From Pseudomonas viridiflava (GTDB lineage: Bacteria; Pseudomonadota; Gammaproteobacteria; Pseudomonadales; Pseudomonadaceae), in the NCBI RefSeq assembly GCF_001642795.1, contig NZ_LKEH01000019.1:171429-235428 (forward strand): a DNA stretch of 64,000 nt. The letters are read 5' to 3'. A program made the position numbers and the translations under genes. This document shows positions 1 through 8,943 of this stretch, piece after piece. A model generated the notes under the pieces. That model was not told the origin of the DNA. It did not search any database and saw only the letters and a program-made list of their open reading frames with translations. Positions within the stretch are counted from its first letter, which is position 1, and the number at the start of each line of letters is the position of its first letter.

Positions 1-131
1 AGGCCTGCGCATGCGGTGTGCCAGATACAACCAAGGGCCGCTGCGCAGCCCATCGCTGCCGTCGTAACCTCCGAAAGCTCCTACGCCCTGCGGGCAGAAG
101 CAGAACTCAGCGCCATTTCACCATCCGACCG
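1..131. other. no gene recognised at left edge
   Basis: This stretch follows the stop of the minus-strand transketolase subunit. I see no convincing coding frame, RNA gene or terminator in it. It may hold the start of the downstream region of that operon, which continues outside the window. Confidence 0.4.
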
Positions 132-1151
132 CTACAGCCACGCCTTGATCTGCGCACAGACCGCTGGCGTGGAAATGCCATAGCGATCATGCAGCGTCGG
201 CAGTGCACCCGCATCGAGAAACGCATCCGGGAGTGCGATCTGTCTGAAGGTCGGCGTGACGCCATTGCGCAGCAGCACGGTCGCAACCGCTTCACCCAGA
301 CCGCCGATGATCGAATGGTTTTCCGCCGTCACCACCAGCCGCCCCGGTTTTCTGGCTTCGGCCAGAATGGTCTGTTCGTCCAGTGGTTTGATGGTCGGCA
401 CGTGCAGCACTGCCACATCGACGCCATCGGCCTGCAGTTCCTTGGCGGCTTCCAGCGAGCGCATGGTCATCAGGCCGGTGGAGATGATCAGCACGTCGTT
501 GCCGGTGCGCAGGGTCTTGGCCTTGCCGATCTCGAATTGATAGCCGTACTCGTCGAGCACCAGCGGAACGTTGCCGCGCAACAACCGCATGTACACCGGC
601 CCTTGGTGCGCGGCGATGGCTGGCACGGCCTGCTCGATTTCCAGTGCATCGCACGGGTCGACGATCATCAGGTTGGGCATCGCGCGGAAGATTGCCAGAT
701 CGTCCGTGGCCTGGTGACTTGGGCCGTAGCCGGTGGTGAGGCCGGGCAGGCCGCAGACGATCTTGACGTTGAGGTTCTCCTCGGCAATCGCCATGCAGAT
801 AAAGTCGTAGGCGCGGCGCGAGGCGAACACCGCGTAGGTGGTCGCGAACGGTACACAGCCCTCACGGGCCATCCCGGCAGCGGCGCTCATCAGCAATTGT
901 TCGGCCATGCCCATCTGGTAGAAACGCTCGGGGTGCGCCTTGGCGAAAATGTGCAGGTCGGTGTACTTGGACAGATCCGCCGACAGCCCGACGATGTCCG
1001 AACGCTGGTCGGCCAGTGCCGCCAGCGCATGACCGAACGGTGCAGAACGGGTGGCCTGACCTTCAGAGGCAATCGAGGCGATCATCGCCGACGTGGTGAG
1101 CTTCTTTTTCACGGCAGGTGCCGCAGCAGGATTCTGGTTGGCAGTGCTCAT
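132..1151 (-). CDS. transketolase family protein, C-terminal subunit
   Basis: A 339-residue protein covering the pyrimidine-binding and C-terminal domains of transketolase, the half that completes the thiamine diphosphate site. Visible family features are the region around FGHALAALADQRSDIVGLSADLS, the MGMAEQ segment carrying the catalytic Glu (near residue 82), and a C-terminal Rossmann-like domain. The start overlaps the stop of the N-terminal subunit by 4 bases (ATGA), so the two are translationally coupled and should form one split enzyme. Split transketolases of this type commonly serve dedicated sugar catabolism (for example apulose phosphate or sulfosugar pathways). The actual substrate cannot be read from sequence. 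Confidence 0.9.
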   Translation of the reverse strand: MSTANQNPAAAPAVKKKLTTSAMIASIASEGQATRSAPFGHALAALADQRSDIVGLSADLSKYTDLHIFAKAHPERFYQMGMAEQLLMSAAAGMAREGCVPFATTYAVFASRRAYDFICMAIAEENLNVKIVCGLPGLTTGYGPSHQATDDLAIFRAMPNLMIVDPCDALEIEQAVPAIAAHQGPVYMRLLRGNVPLVLDEYGYQFEIGKAKTLRTGNDVLIISTGLMTMRSLEAAKELQADGVDVAVLHVPTIKPLDEQTILAEARKPGRLVVTAENHSIIGGLGEAVATVLLRNGVTPTFRQIALPDAFLDAGALPTLHDRYGISTPAVCAQIKAWL

Positions 1152-1996
1152 GCGGTTTGCCCCTCGTTGAGGTTATTCAGTGCAAGGTCCCACTCGTGTT
1201 CGTCGACACGGATGAAGTGAGTCTTCTCGCGGGTTTCCAGAAAGGGCACGCCCTTGCCCATTTTCGTGTCGCAGATGATCACCCGAGGCTGTGCGCCCGG
1301 ATGCTGGCGGGCGGCGTCGAACGCGGCGACCAGTGCTGGCAGGTCGTTGCCGTCGACCCGTTGCGTGAACCAGCCAAAGGCCTGCCAGCGATCCACGATA
1401 GGCTCGAAAGCGAGTACTTCGCTGGAATGGCCGTCGGCCTGCTGGTTGTTCACATCGATGATCGCGATCAGGTTGTCGAGCTTCCAGTGGGAGGCCGACA
1501 TCGCCGCTTCCCAGGTCGAACCCTCGTTCAGTTCGCCGTCTGACAGCAGGTTGTAAACGAAGGACGCCGAATTCTTTCGCTTCAGGCCCAGGCAGGCGCC
1601 GACCGCGATGCCCAGACCGTGTCCGAGCGAGCCGCCGGTGATTTCCATGCCCGGCGTGTAGGCGGCCATCCCCGACATGGGCAGACGGCTGTCGTCCGAA
1701 CCGTAGGTTTCAAGCTCGTCCAGCGGAATGATTTCAGCCTCGATCAAGGCCGCATACAGCGCAATGGCGTAGTGACCGATCGACAGGTAAAAGCGATCAC
1801 GCTGTTCCCATTCCGGGTCTTCAGGCTTGTAGCTCATGGCATGGAAGTAGGACACCGCCAGCAGGTCGGCTGCGCCCAGCGCCTGGCCGACATAGCCCTG
1901 ACCCTGAACCTGACCCATGCGCAAGGCATGGCGACGAATGTTGTGGGCACGCTGTGCCAGCGACGTGGATGTGGCAGATAACGCTTGGGTTGTCAT
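1148..1996 (-). CDS. transketolase family protein, N-terminal subunit
   Basis: A 282-residue protein corresponding to the thiamine-diphosphate-binding half of transketolase. It contains the GSLGHGLGIAVG stretch and the SDGELNEGSTWEA motif that binds Mg2+ and diphosphate, followed by DVNNQQADG. It lies 18 bases after the MFS transporter gene and overlaps the C-terminal subunit by 4 bases, so transporter and both enzyme halves are probably one transcript. The role is transfer of a two-carbon ketol unit in a catabolic pathway whose substrate enters through the neighbouring permease. That link is inferred from the operon. Confidence 0.9.
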   Translation of the reverse strand: MTTQALSATSTSLAQRAHNIRRHALRMGQVQGQGYVGQALGAADLLAVSYFHAMSYKPEDPEWEQRDRFYLSIGHYAIALYAALIEAEIIPLDELETYGSDDSRLPMSGMAAYTPGMEITGGSLGHGLGIAVGACLGLKRKNSASFVYNLLSDGELNEGSTWEAAMSASHWKLDNLIAIIDVNNQQADGHSSEVLAFEPIVDRWQAFGWFTQRVDGNDLPALVAAFDAARQHPGAQPRVIICDTKMGKGVPFLETREKTHFIRVDEHEWDLALNNLNEGQTA

Positions 1997-2014
1997 GATG
2001 ATGACTCCGTGAAC

Positions 2015-3316
2015 TCAACGATTGACCGAGGCGGCTGGGATACGCAGGACCAGAAACGCGCCGATGAACAGCACGCCGGTAATCAGGTACATGCCGATGG
2101 CGCTGGAGCCGGTGGTGGTCGTGATCCAGCCGATCAGGTAGGGCGAGCAGAAACCCGCGAGATTGGCGAAGCTGTTGATGCCGGCAATGCCCGCCGCTGC
2201 AGACACGCCGCCCAGCAGGGTGGTGGGCAGCATCCAGAACAGGGACGACGCCGAAAGCACGCCGGCTGCGGCCAGGCACAGGCTCAGTACCGAGAGCAGC
2301 AGGCTGTTGCCGAACACCGCCGCCAGGCTCAGGCCCAGCGCACCGGCGATCATTGGGAGCACCAGATGCCAACGGCGCTCGCGGTGCTTGTCGCCGCTGC
2401 GACCCATCAACAGCATGGCGACGATGGCGCACAGATACGGCACGCTGGTCATCAGCCCAATGTGCAGCGGGTCGGCGAGCCCTGCGTTACGGATCAGGGT
2501 TGGCAGCCAGAAAGTGATTGCGTACTGACCCATCACCACGCAGAAGTAGATACAGGCCAGCAGCCACAGACGGCGGTCGCGAACGAATTCACCCACCGAT
2601 GCGTGCACGACCTTCTGGCTGTTGTCTTCGGCCAGTTCTTTTTTGATCAGCTCTTTTTCGTCATCGGTGAGCCAGGTCGCCTGATGCACGCCGTCTTTCA
2701 GATACGCCAATACCATCAGACCGACGATCACCGTGGGAATGGCCTCGATGACGAACATCCACTGCCAGCCTGCCCAGCCATGAAAGCCTGCGAAGGTGCC
2801 CATGATGTAGCCCGACAGCGGCCCGCCGATCATCCCGGACAACGGAATGGCGATGAACCACAGCACGGTCATGTGCGCACGGCGGTAGGACGGAAACCAG
2901 TAGGTGAGGTAAAGCAGCAGACCCGGTGCCAGACCGGCTTCTGCCACACCCAGCAGAAAGCGCAGGGCGTAGAACTGCCATTCGGTTTCGACGAAGGCGA
3001 ACAGCGCGGAAATGATGCCCCAGGAAATCATGATGCGTGCGATCCAGCGGCGTGCGCCGACGCGATGCAGAATCAGGTTACTGGGCACTTCACAGAGGAA
3101 ATAACCGATGAAGAACATGCCGGCGCCGAGGCCGTAGACGGCTTCGCTGAACGCCAGGTCATTCATCATGGTCAGCTTGGCGAACCCGACATTGACCCGG
3201 TCCAGATAGGCGCACAGGTAGCACAGCATCAGGAACGGCATCAGCCGCCAGGCGGTCTTGCGGTAGGCATTGGCACGGGCGGTCGAGACCGCGTCGAGGG
3301 GCATCGTGGTTATCAT
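2015..3316 (-). CDS. MFS transporter, anion:cation symporter type
   Basis: A 433-residue inner-membrane permease with about twelve hydrophobic segments and a central hydrophilic loop (around residues 190-230). The N-terminal stretch LCYLCAYLDRVNVGFAKLTM is typical of the ACS family (tartrate, phthalate and hexuronate-type carriers). It lies between an SDR dehydrogenase gene (110-base gap upstream) and the split transketolase (18-base gap downstream), so it probably imports the organic acid or sugar acid the cluster degrades. The start at 3316 fits the family N-terminus; I see no reason to move it. Confidence 0.88.
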   Translation of the reverse strand: MITTMPLDAVSTARANAYRKTAWRLMPFLMLCYLCAYLDRVNVGFAKLTMMNDLAFSEAVYGLGAGMFFIGYFLCEVPSNLILHRVGARRWIARIMISWGIISALFAFVETEWQFYALRFLLGVAEAGLAPGLLLYLTYWFPSYRRAHMTVLWFIAIPLSGMIGGPLSGYIMGTFAGFHGWAGWQWMFVIEAIPTVIVGLMVLAYLKDGVHQATWLTDDEKELIKKELAEDNSQKVVHASVGEFVRDRRLWLLACIYFCVVMGQYAITFWLPTLIRNAGLADPLHIGLMTSVPYLCAIVAMLLMGRSGDKHRERRWHLVLPMIAGALGLSLAAVFGNSLLLSVLSLCLAAAGVLSASSLFWMLPTTLLGGVSAAAGIAGINSFANLAGFCSPYLIGWITTTTGSSAIGMYLITGVLFIGAFLVLRIPAASVNR

Positions 3317-3426
3317 GATGGTCTGATCTCTTGTTTTTATAGACCGCCAGGCAACCGGCCGGGCGTGTCATCGATCCAGAGCAAATACGGGCCGTCACAC
3401 TGTCTGATCGGCCCGCCGATGGGCTG

Positions 3427-4176
3427 TCAGTGAATCAGCATGCCGCCGTTCACATCCAGCGTAACGCCGGTCAGGTAGGAAGACAGGTCACTGGCCAGAA
3501 ACAGCGCCGCATTGGCCACGTCCTGAGCCGCGCCCAGGCGACCCAGCGGGATGCCTTCGATGATCGCGTGGCGTCGCTCGTCCTGCATCAGCCCGCCGGT
3601 GATATCGGTATGAATCAGGCCTGGCGCGATGGAGTTGATGCGAATCTGGTCCGGGCCGAACTCCCGCGCCATGGCCTTGCCCAGACCGAGTACGCCGGCT
3701 TTTGCAGCGCTGTAATGCGGGCCGCCGAAGATGCCGCCGCCACGCTGCGCCGAGACCGACGACATGCACACGATGCTGCCCGAGCCTTGCGCACGCATGG
3801 TCGGAATGACCGCCTGCGACATCAGCAACGTGCCGCGCAGACTGACGTCCAGCACCTTGTCGTAATCGCCCGGGCGGATGTCCAGTGTCTTGATCGGTTG
3901 GGTGATACCGGCGTTGTTGACCAGTACGTCGATACGGCCGAAGTGCTCGATGATCTTCGCAACGGCCTGTTTGACCTGGGATTCGTCGGCCACGTTGGCG
4001 GCCAGGCCCAGATGGCCTTCGCCCAGCGCGGCGGCAGCATCGCGTGCGGCGGCTTCATCGAGGTCGAGGATCACGACGCGAGCACCGTGTTGCGCGAAGG
4101 TGACAGCGGTGGCACGACCGATTCCACGTTCGGAGGCAGCACCGGTGATGATTGCAACTTTGCCTTGAAGCAGCAT
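3427..4176 (-). CDS. SDR family oxidoreductase
   Basis: A 249-residue NAD(P)-dependent short-chain dehydrogenase. It has the Rossmann glycine motif TGAASERGIG near the N-terminus, NNAG near residue 85, catalytic Ser in MSSVSAQ and YSAAK as the catalytic Tyr-Lys pair, and ends with a conserved glycine-rich tail (DVNGGMLIH). I chose the ATG at 4176 (MLLQGKV); the frame stays open upstream but that part has no family similarity. It is the first gene of the minus-strand catabolic cluster, divergent from the LysR regulator. The glycine motif has a two-residue insertion seen in a subset of SDRs. Substrate unknown, probably a polyol or hydroxy acid. Confidence 0.88.
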   Translation of the reverse strand: MLLQGKVAIITGAASERGIGRATAVTFAQHGARVVILDLDEAAARDAAAALGEGHLGLAANVADESQVKQAVAKIIEHFGRIDVLVNNAGITQPIKTLDIRPGDYDKVLDVSLRGTLLMSQAVIPTMRAQGSGSIVCMSSVSAQRGGGIFGGPHYSAAKAGVLGLGKAMAREFGPDQIRINSIAPGLIHTDITGGLMQDERRHAIIEGIPLGRLGAAQDVANAALFLASDLSSYLTGVTLDVNGGMLIH

Positions 4177-4364
4177 GAGGGGAGTCCTCTGATTGTTTTT
4201 ATGGGTTCGATTCAAGTGATCGATAGGCTCAGAGTGTTCCCGGTAATGCCCGCGAGCAATAACGCTACCCTCACTGGTCGATGAAAAAAATTCACCTCTC
4301 GTCATTTCCGCCGAGCAGTGCTTGAATGCCAAAAAACCACTCTTCCTGATGCTTCGGAGCCACC

Positions 4365-5282
4365 ATGCGTGCCGATGACGACCCCCACTCGAACCTGCCA
4401 CCCCTGAAAGCCATTCAGGCCTTCGAGCAGACGGCACGCTTCGGCAACCTGGCCCGCGCCGCCGAAGTGCTGGACCTGACGCCTTCGGCGGTCAGTCATC
4501 AACTCGCCAAACTGGAAGCGATGATCGGACGGCAACTGTTCGTGCGGGCGGCACGCGGCGTCACCCTGACGCCGGTGGGTGAGCAGTATCTGAAAGAGGT
4601 TTCCGGGTTGCTGCACAGCCTGGCCGTGGCGACCGAGCGGGCTGCCAGCGACGTCAGCCTCGACTGCCTGCGCCTGCACTCGTCACCCAGTTTTGGACTG
4701 CTGTGGCTGATGCCGAGACTGGAAGCGTTTCGGATCAGCCATCCGGATATCCAGATCAACCTGTCGTGTTCCTACGAGTCGCTGCACTTCAGCCGTGACA
4801 AGATCGACGTCGATATCCGCCATGGTCGGCCCAACTGGGCAAGCTACGAAGTGCGCACCGTGCGCCACGAAACCTTCGCAGTGCTGGCATCGCCGAAGCT
4901 GCTGGAACGGTATCCGGTCAATAGCGCAGCGGACCTGCTTAACGGCGAGCTGATTCTTTCCGAAGCCACGCTGTTGAAATGGCCGGAGTTGTTCGCCCAG
5001 CACGGCCTGGCGCGTCCTGAAAAGCCCTACACGCTGAGTTTTGACCGTTCCTACATGACGCTGGAAGCCGCGAGTCATGGCCTGGGCTTCGCGCTGGAAA
5101 GCACGCTGCTGGCGCAGAAATACCTGCAAAGCGGCGCGCTGCTGGAAGTCGCGCCGCACCTGTTGAGTTCACCGGTCGCGGCGCACCACTTGGTGTTTCC
5201 CAAGGCGCACTCCAGCTTTCCGAGGGTCAGACGTTTTCTGGAGTGGATGGAAAACGAATTGGGGCACGGGTTCGTGTTCTGA
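4365..5282 (+). CDS. LysR family transcriptional regulator
   Basis: A 305-residue GcvA-like LysR regulator. The N-terminal winged helix-turn-helix (about residues 10-70) has the typical FEQTARFGNLARAAEVLDLT and SAVSHQLAKLE pattern, followed by a periplasmic-binding-like effector domain. It is divergently placed from the SDR/MFS/transketolase cluster with a 188-base intergenic region that should hold its operator, so it is the likely local activator or repressor. The effector is probably a pathway substrate or intermediate. It converges tail to tail with the small TUDOR-like gene, 8 bases away. Confidence 0.9.
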   Translation: MRADDDPHSNLPPLKAIQAFEQTARFGNLARAAEVLDLTPSAVSHQLAKLEAMIGRQLFVRAARGVTLTPVGEQYLKEVSGLLHSLAVATERAASDVSLDCLRLHSSPSFGLLWLMPRLEAFRISHPDIQINLSCSYESLHFSRDKIDVDIRHGRPNWASYEVRTVRHETFAVLASPKLLERYPVNSAADLLNGELILSEATLLKWPELFAQHGLARPEKPYTLSFDRSYMTLEAASHGLGFALESTLLAQKYLQSGALLEVAPHLLSSPVAAHHLVFPKAHSSFPRVRRFLEWMENELGHGFVF

Positions 5283-5290
5283 GCCGGGCG

Positions 5291-5500
5291 TCAGACTTTG
5301 TGCAGCGCATCCTCGTGATGCATCGCCAGATGCCCGGTCTTGTCACTCTTCACTTCATATTGCGGACTGTCTTTCGACGCGGGCCGATGCTTGCCCATGA
5401 ACTCCACGTCCTTGAGGTGCACCTTGGTGACCTTGCCGTGAATTTCGCCAGCTTCCGAGTTCCAGCGCACGGCATCGCCAACCTTGAATGAAGTGGTCAT
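5291..5500 (-). CDS. DUF2945 TUDOR-like small protein
   Basis: A 69-residue basic protein beginning MTTSFKVGDAVRW. It matches the small family called hypervirulence-associated TUDOR domain or DUF2945, a compact beta barrel with the pattern GD.V.W....G...GKV. The biochemical function is not established. Monocistronic, with an AGGAGAAC ribosome binding site in front of the ATG. Frequent in Pseudomonas as a stand-alone gene. Confidence 0.75.
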   Translation of the reverse strand: MTTSFKVGDAVRWNSEAGEIHGKVTKVHLKDVEFMGKHRPASKDSPQYEVKSDKTGHLAMHHEDALHKV

Positions 5501-5596
5501 GAAGTTCTCCTAGAGCGCGTTTTCCGAGTTGCTGGTTAGAGCCTGGCCCTCGGGGAGCGTTCACAGGATTATGAGCACAACCACCCTGCGATCAGT

Positions 5597-6544
5597 TCAC
5601 GCCGTCGCCTGACGAACCGAGGGCGCAATCGGCCCGATCATCGCTTTCAGGTGTGCCAGCAGCGGCCCCTGTTCGGGCTCGTTGTACATCGAGCACAGAT
5701 TCTTTTCGATGTTCTGGCACAGGTCTTCCATGCGGATCCGGTGCTGGCTGTTGCCGAACGGCGCCTGCAGATCCGTGCCGATCCGCTCCATGGCCAGCAA
5801 CAGACAGCCCACCACCGTCGAAATGAGCGGCGTGAACCAACCCAGGGTCGTCACCATGCTCAGCGGCATGATCACGCAGAACAACGCGCTGAACAGGCGG
5901 GGAAAGTAAACATAAGGGTAGGGCAGTGGCGTATTGGCAATACGCTCCATGCCGCCCTGACAGTTGGACAGGTCCACCAGCGTCGTTTCCAGCCGCGAAA
6001 ACCGGATGCTGTCCAGCCGACCTTGCGCGAACTCGTCGGCGATGATCGACGCCGAACCGCTCAGAATGTCGTTGGGAAAGTTATTGCTGTCCCGCGCCCG
6101 TTCGATTTCGAACGTAGGCAGCAGACCGTCGAGCCGGGCTTCGCTGACGTCGCCCTTCAAGTGCGCACGCAGCGCTCGCAGATAAGCCACGTGGCGACGA
6201 AACAACTCACCCTTGACTGGGTTCTCTCGAGCGCGGCCTTCGCCATCGATCAGGGTCAACACTTGCCGGCCATAACTGCGCGAACTGTTGACCATCGCCC
6301 CCCACAAGGTGCGCGCTTCCCACCAACGGTTATAGGCACTGGTATTACGAAAACTGATTAGCACAATCAGCGCCGAACACAGCAGCGTCAGCGGCATCAG
6401 CGGGAAATCGATACCAATGCCTTCCATCAGCATGAAATCCATCGTCACGCCCACGTCCCAAAGCAACAGCCATAACAGCGACCAACCCACGTAGGTCAGC
6501 GTCCTTCTGAAGCACTTCCATTTCTTTTCAAAGAGACCGGTCAT
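5597..6544 (-). CDS. bestrophin family ion channel
   Basis: A 315-residue membrane protein of the bacterial bestrophin-like (UPF0187, YneE) family. Homologues form pentameric cation-permeable channels in the inner membrane. Visible features are the early hydrophobic segments (WSLLWLLLWDVGVTMDF and the following one), the family signature FRNTSAYNRWWEAR with W.WGA.VN.SR after it, and two C-terminal hydrophobic segments before a helical tail ending near DLCQNIEKNL. Monocistronic with a ribosome-binding site upstream of the ATG at 6544. The physiological ion and trigger are unknown. Confidence 0.85.
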   Translation of the reverse strand: MTGLFEKKWKCFRRTLTYVGWSLLWLLLWDVGVTMDFMLMEGIGIDFPLMPLTLLCSALIVLISFRNTSAYNRWWEARTLWGAMVNSSRSYGRQVLTLIDGEGRARENPVKGELFRRHVAYLRALRAHLKGDVSEARLDGLLPTFEIERARDSNNFPNDILSGSASIIADEFAQGRLDSIRFSRLETTLVDLSNCQGGMERIANTPLPYPYVYFPRLFSALFCVIMPLSMVTTLGWFTPLISTVVGCLLLAMERIGTDLQAPFGNSQHRIRMEDLCQNIEKNLCSMYNEPEQGPLLAHLKAMIGPIAPSVRQATA

Positions 6545-6658
6545 GGCGAAACTCCTGCCCGAGGTGGGTGAATGGCTCGCTACGTAGTTGTAACAAGCCG
6601 TGACACAAACCTACGGCACGACGCTTAACGCTCGCTTAATTCATGACCGGTCAGTCAT

Positions 6659-7186
6659 TCAGGGCTGGCGCCTGAATGCATGGGTCCAAAGGCTTCTTTT
6701 CGAACGCGGAGCCGCTTCAGGTAAGACATTCGGCATATCCCGCAACCGGATCCATGACTCGTCTCGCCAGTGGAGCACGCTCAGGGACGTCCCCGGCCAT
6801 TTCAGCTGGCTCACCTTCGGGTTATCCAGCGTCACGTTGTGCTGATCCCGAAGCACGGTCAGGACCTCATGGGTCAGCCATTGCCGCAGCGCCCGGTTTT
6901 CAGGCACGTAGTGATGAACCAGCAGCGCGAACACGCCCGACTCACTGACCATCAACTGCCTGCACCACTCGCCATTGGCCTGAAGCCAGACCACTCGCCG
7001 TTGATCGGCATCCAGCTTGAGGGTGGCGCGCTCATCCAGCGCCTTGCCCATCAAACGGGCAAGGTCTGCCAGACAGAACCACGCCTGCGCTTCAGAAACG
7101 GCGGCCCGGAGCATGCGGTGGTGACGAAAGAAAAGGATGGCTTCGAAATGAGCGGTGCAGGGCTCGGAAGGGGTAACGTTCAACAT
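6659..7186 (-). CDS. BRO-N domain protein, antirepressor-like
   Basis: A protein of about 175 residues with an N-terminal BRO-like domain (AQAWFCLADLARLMG, then VSESGVFALLVHHYVPENRALRQWLTHEVL), the domain found in phage antirepressors and baculovirus Bro proteins. It should bind DNA, but no separate C-terminal antirepressor domain is present. I place the start at the ATG at 7186 because AGGAG lies 8 bases upstream; a GTG at 7216 is possible. No phage genes surround it, so it is an orphan, kept with its upstream structured leader (7203-7318). Function in the host unknown. Confidence 0.75.
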   Translation of the reverse strand: MLNVTPSEPCTAHFEAILFFRHHRMLRAAVSEAQAWFCLADLARLMGKALDERATLKLDADQRRVVWLQANGEWCRQLMVSESGVFALLVHHYVPENRALRQWLTHEVLTVLRDQHNVTLDNPKVSQLKWPGTSLSVLHWRDESWIRLRDMPNVLPEAAPRSKRSLWTHAFRRQP

Positions 7187-7202
7187 GGGTACAGCTCCTG
7201 AA

Positions 7203-7318
7203 TAGAGAACTGCCACCGGACGTCGCTAAACGAAAAGGTGGCAGCTGTGCGAAGGTTAGCGAACCGGTATCCAGGAAACCGGCAGGCCCGAAGGCCTCCG
7301 ACGCACAGCCGCCATAAC
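7203..7318 (-). ncRNA. C4-antisense-RNA-like structured leader
   Basis: The minus strand folds into nested stems. A long closing stem pairs 7241-7251 with 7302-7313 and encloses two small hairpins (7264-7268 with 7278-7282; 7284-7288 with 7293-7297 around a CGAA/TTCG loop). A separate hairpin pairs 7211-7217 with 7237-7243. This architecture directly upstream of a BRO/antirepressor gene is that of the C4 antisense RNA of phages P1 and P7 and its bacterial relatives, which blocks translation of the downstream antirepressor. Exact ends are estimated. Family assignment is from memory of the motif, not a model search. Confidence 0.65.
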
Positions 7319-7598
7319 ACATGCTTCAAGTTTTGACTTGATGCAGGGGAGGGCGATGATACGCCTGGATAGAACGGATCGCTAAATCCGGTTGCTGATG
7401 GGGCAGCGAACGGCGAGCAGGTTGAACTGTCTGCCTGCCTGAAAATAGAGGCTGATTCGCTGAGTCTTGTAGGAAAGGGATTTGCTCGATAGGAAGAGGT
7501 TTTTTAAGTCTAGCGAAGGGGAAGTTTGATGCCTGGATACGCCTCGCAAATGGCCCAGCCCTGCGAGACGTATTCTTGTGATGTGACAGTGAATGAGA
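7319..7598. other. intergenic region upstream of C4-like RNA
   Basis: About 280 bases without a convincing gene. It should contain the promoter for the minus-strand C4-like leader and BRO gene. I see no terminator with a clear U-tract after the lipoprotein gene. Confidence 0.4.
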
Positions 7599-7994
7599 TC
7601 AGAGGCAAGGCACCTTGTCCGTCTGCGCCAACGCCTTCCCCTTACTATCGAACAGCGTGACTTTGACCTCGGCCCCCGACCTGCTTTCGATCAACGTATA
7701 AAACTCATCGGCGGCAAACGCGCTGTATTCAAGCGTTGCCACGCAACGGCGCTGACTCTTCTGATAACCTCTCGCCACAATACCCAGTTCCATTGAATGC
7801 CTGCCGGGCGAAACTTCGAAATGAGTCAGGCTTTCGGCAGGTGTCGCATCAAGACGTCGTGCGATCATCTCATCACCCACCTGAGCTTCAATATGAACGA
7901 TGGCATTACCTTTGTCAGGCACAGGCGTTGCAGTTGCACATCCAGCCAGGCCTGATAGGGCTACAACGAACGCTGCAAGTTTCAAGAGCTTCAT
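7599..7994 (-). CDS. hypothetical lipoprotein
   Basis: A 131-residue protein with a lipoprotein signal peptide (MKLLKLAAFVVALSGLAGCA; lipobox LAGC), so it should be lipidated at the Cys and anchored in the membrane, probably the outer one because Ala follows. I set the start at the ATG at 7994, where the signal peptide begins, with AAGG about 9 bases upstream; the frame is open further upstream. The mature part is a short beta-rich domain of the kind seen in small PEGA-like or similar lipoproteins. Function unknown. Confidence 0.7.
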   Translation of the reverse strand: MKLLKLAAFVVALSGLAGCATATPVPDKGNAIVHIEAQVGDEMIARRLDATPAESLTHFEVSPGRHSMELGIVARGYQKSQRRCVATLEYSAFAADEFYTLIESRSGAEVKVTLFDSKGKALAQTDKVPCL

Positions 7995-8116
7995 GTTAAA
8001 ACCTTTATATAAAAAGAGTGGGTATGGCGAGAAGTAACTTTTCAATCGTGCGCGTGCATTTCTGACAGGCGTGTCAAAGCCCGGTCGAGCTGTTTAAGTT
8101 GCCGGGTATAACGGGG

Positions 8117-8422
8117 TCAGGCGGTAATATCGATATTGGCTGCGAAGCGAGCGAACGCGATATTGGCCTCGGCGTCGATGAGTTCATCAATGAACTCAGT
8201 CATTGCAGCCGTACAGAAATGATCGGTCATTTGTCCTTCATTCGACCAATAACCGCTGACGATCCAGCGGGCGGTGCTCTTTGTGCTCCTGCTCAGCGCA
8301 TAGCTCAAGCAGCCCGGCGCCTTGTTCAATTGCTCGATGTGCTTGAGCAACAATGCCTCGACATCATGTCTCGGACTTTCCAGGAAACTGATCTCCAGAG
8401 TATTGATTGAGGTGATAGTCAT
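8117..8422 (-). CDS. ABM-fold putative quinol monooxygenase
   Basis: A 101-residue dimeric ferredoxin-like fold protein of the antibiotic biosynthesis monooxygenase type. Typical features are the APGCLSYALSRS segment, the W.V..YW.NE stretch and a helical TDHF..A..TEFID region. Such proteins act on quinols, haem or small aromatics, but many are uncharacterised. Monocistronic; no substrate can be inferred. Confidence 0.65.
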   Translation of the reverse strand: MTITSINTLEISFLESPRHDVEALLLKHIEQLNKAPGCLSYALSRSTKSTARWIVSGYWSNEGQMTDHFCTAAMTEFIDELIDAEANIAFARFAANIDITA

Positions 8423-8943
8423 ACGCCTGAACCTTTGTTGCCTGTCGAATACTTGATCCTTTACTGGGTGCCTATGCGTTGGACCGTTGCCAGGTATGTG
8501 AGCAGGCTACTGGCTTTTCCTCGAAAAGGTTACCCACTCAAAAGCTCATGCAGACATGAGATTTGCTCAGCAATGATCAGGTACGCAGCGGCAAGCCTTC
8601 ATCCAGAAGCCTTTCCTACCGATCACCCTTGCGGACCGGATGCTCTATGGAGCGCCAGCCGAAAGCGGATAAATGTATCGATTCGCTCTCCATGCAATAG
8701 AAAACTCATCACCTGTCGCGCAAGCAGTTCGCCGAAGTGCCGGTCAAATCATCCGCGACTCCCCGAAACACCGGTGACCGGTTTTTCAGAGACAGCGACG
8801 TGAGTAGGTAGGCAGCAAGGCGCAGCGCAATTGATGAGCTGCTAAAAAACGGAAATTCAGGAAGGGGTACTTGCACGCCACATGCAACGTTAATGGACCA
8901 GATTCAGTAACCACTTCCCCCTTATCCATTTGGAAAAAAACTG
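8423..8943. other. 520-base gap, possible decayed gene
   Basis: No intact gene is supported. On the minus strand, roughly 8605-8735, a short frame reads FDRHFGELLARQVMSFLL and continues for about 40 residues to a stop, with protein-like composition. It may be the tail of a decayed gene, but a stop precedes it and no family is recognised. The forward frame at 8435-8803 has a composition unlike a real protein. The 3' part presumably contains the promoter of the repeat-protein gene. Confidence 0.35.

Noticed and set aside
8435-8803. 122-codon forward frame between the ABM gene and the repeat-protein gene
   Set aside because: No start signal, composition unlike a protein, no family resemblance.
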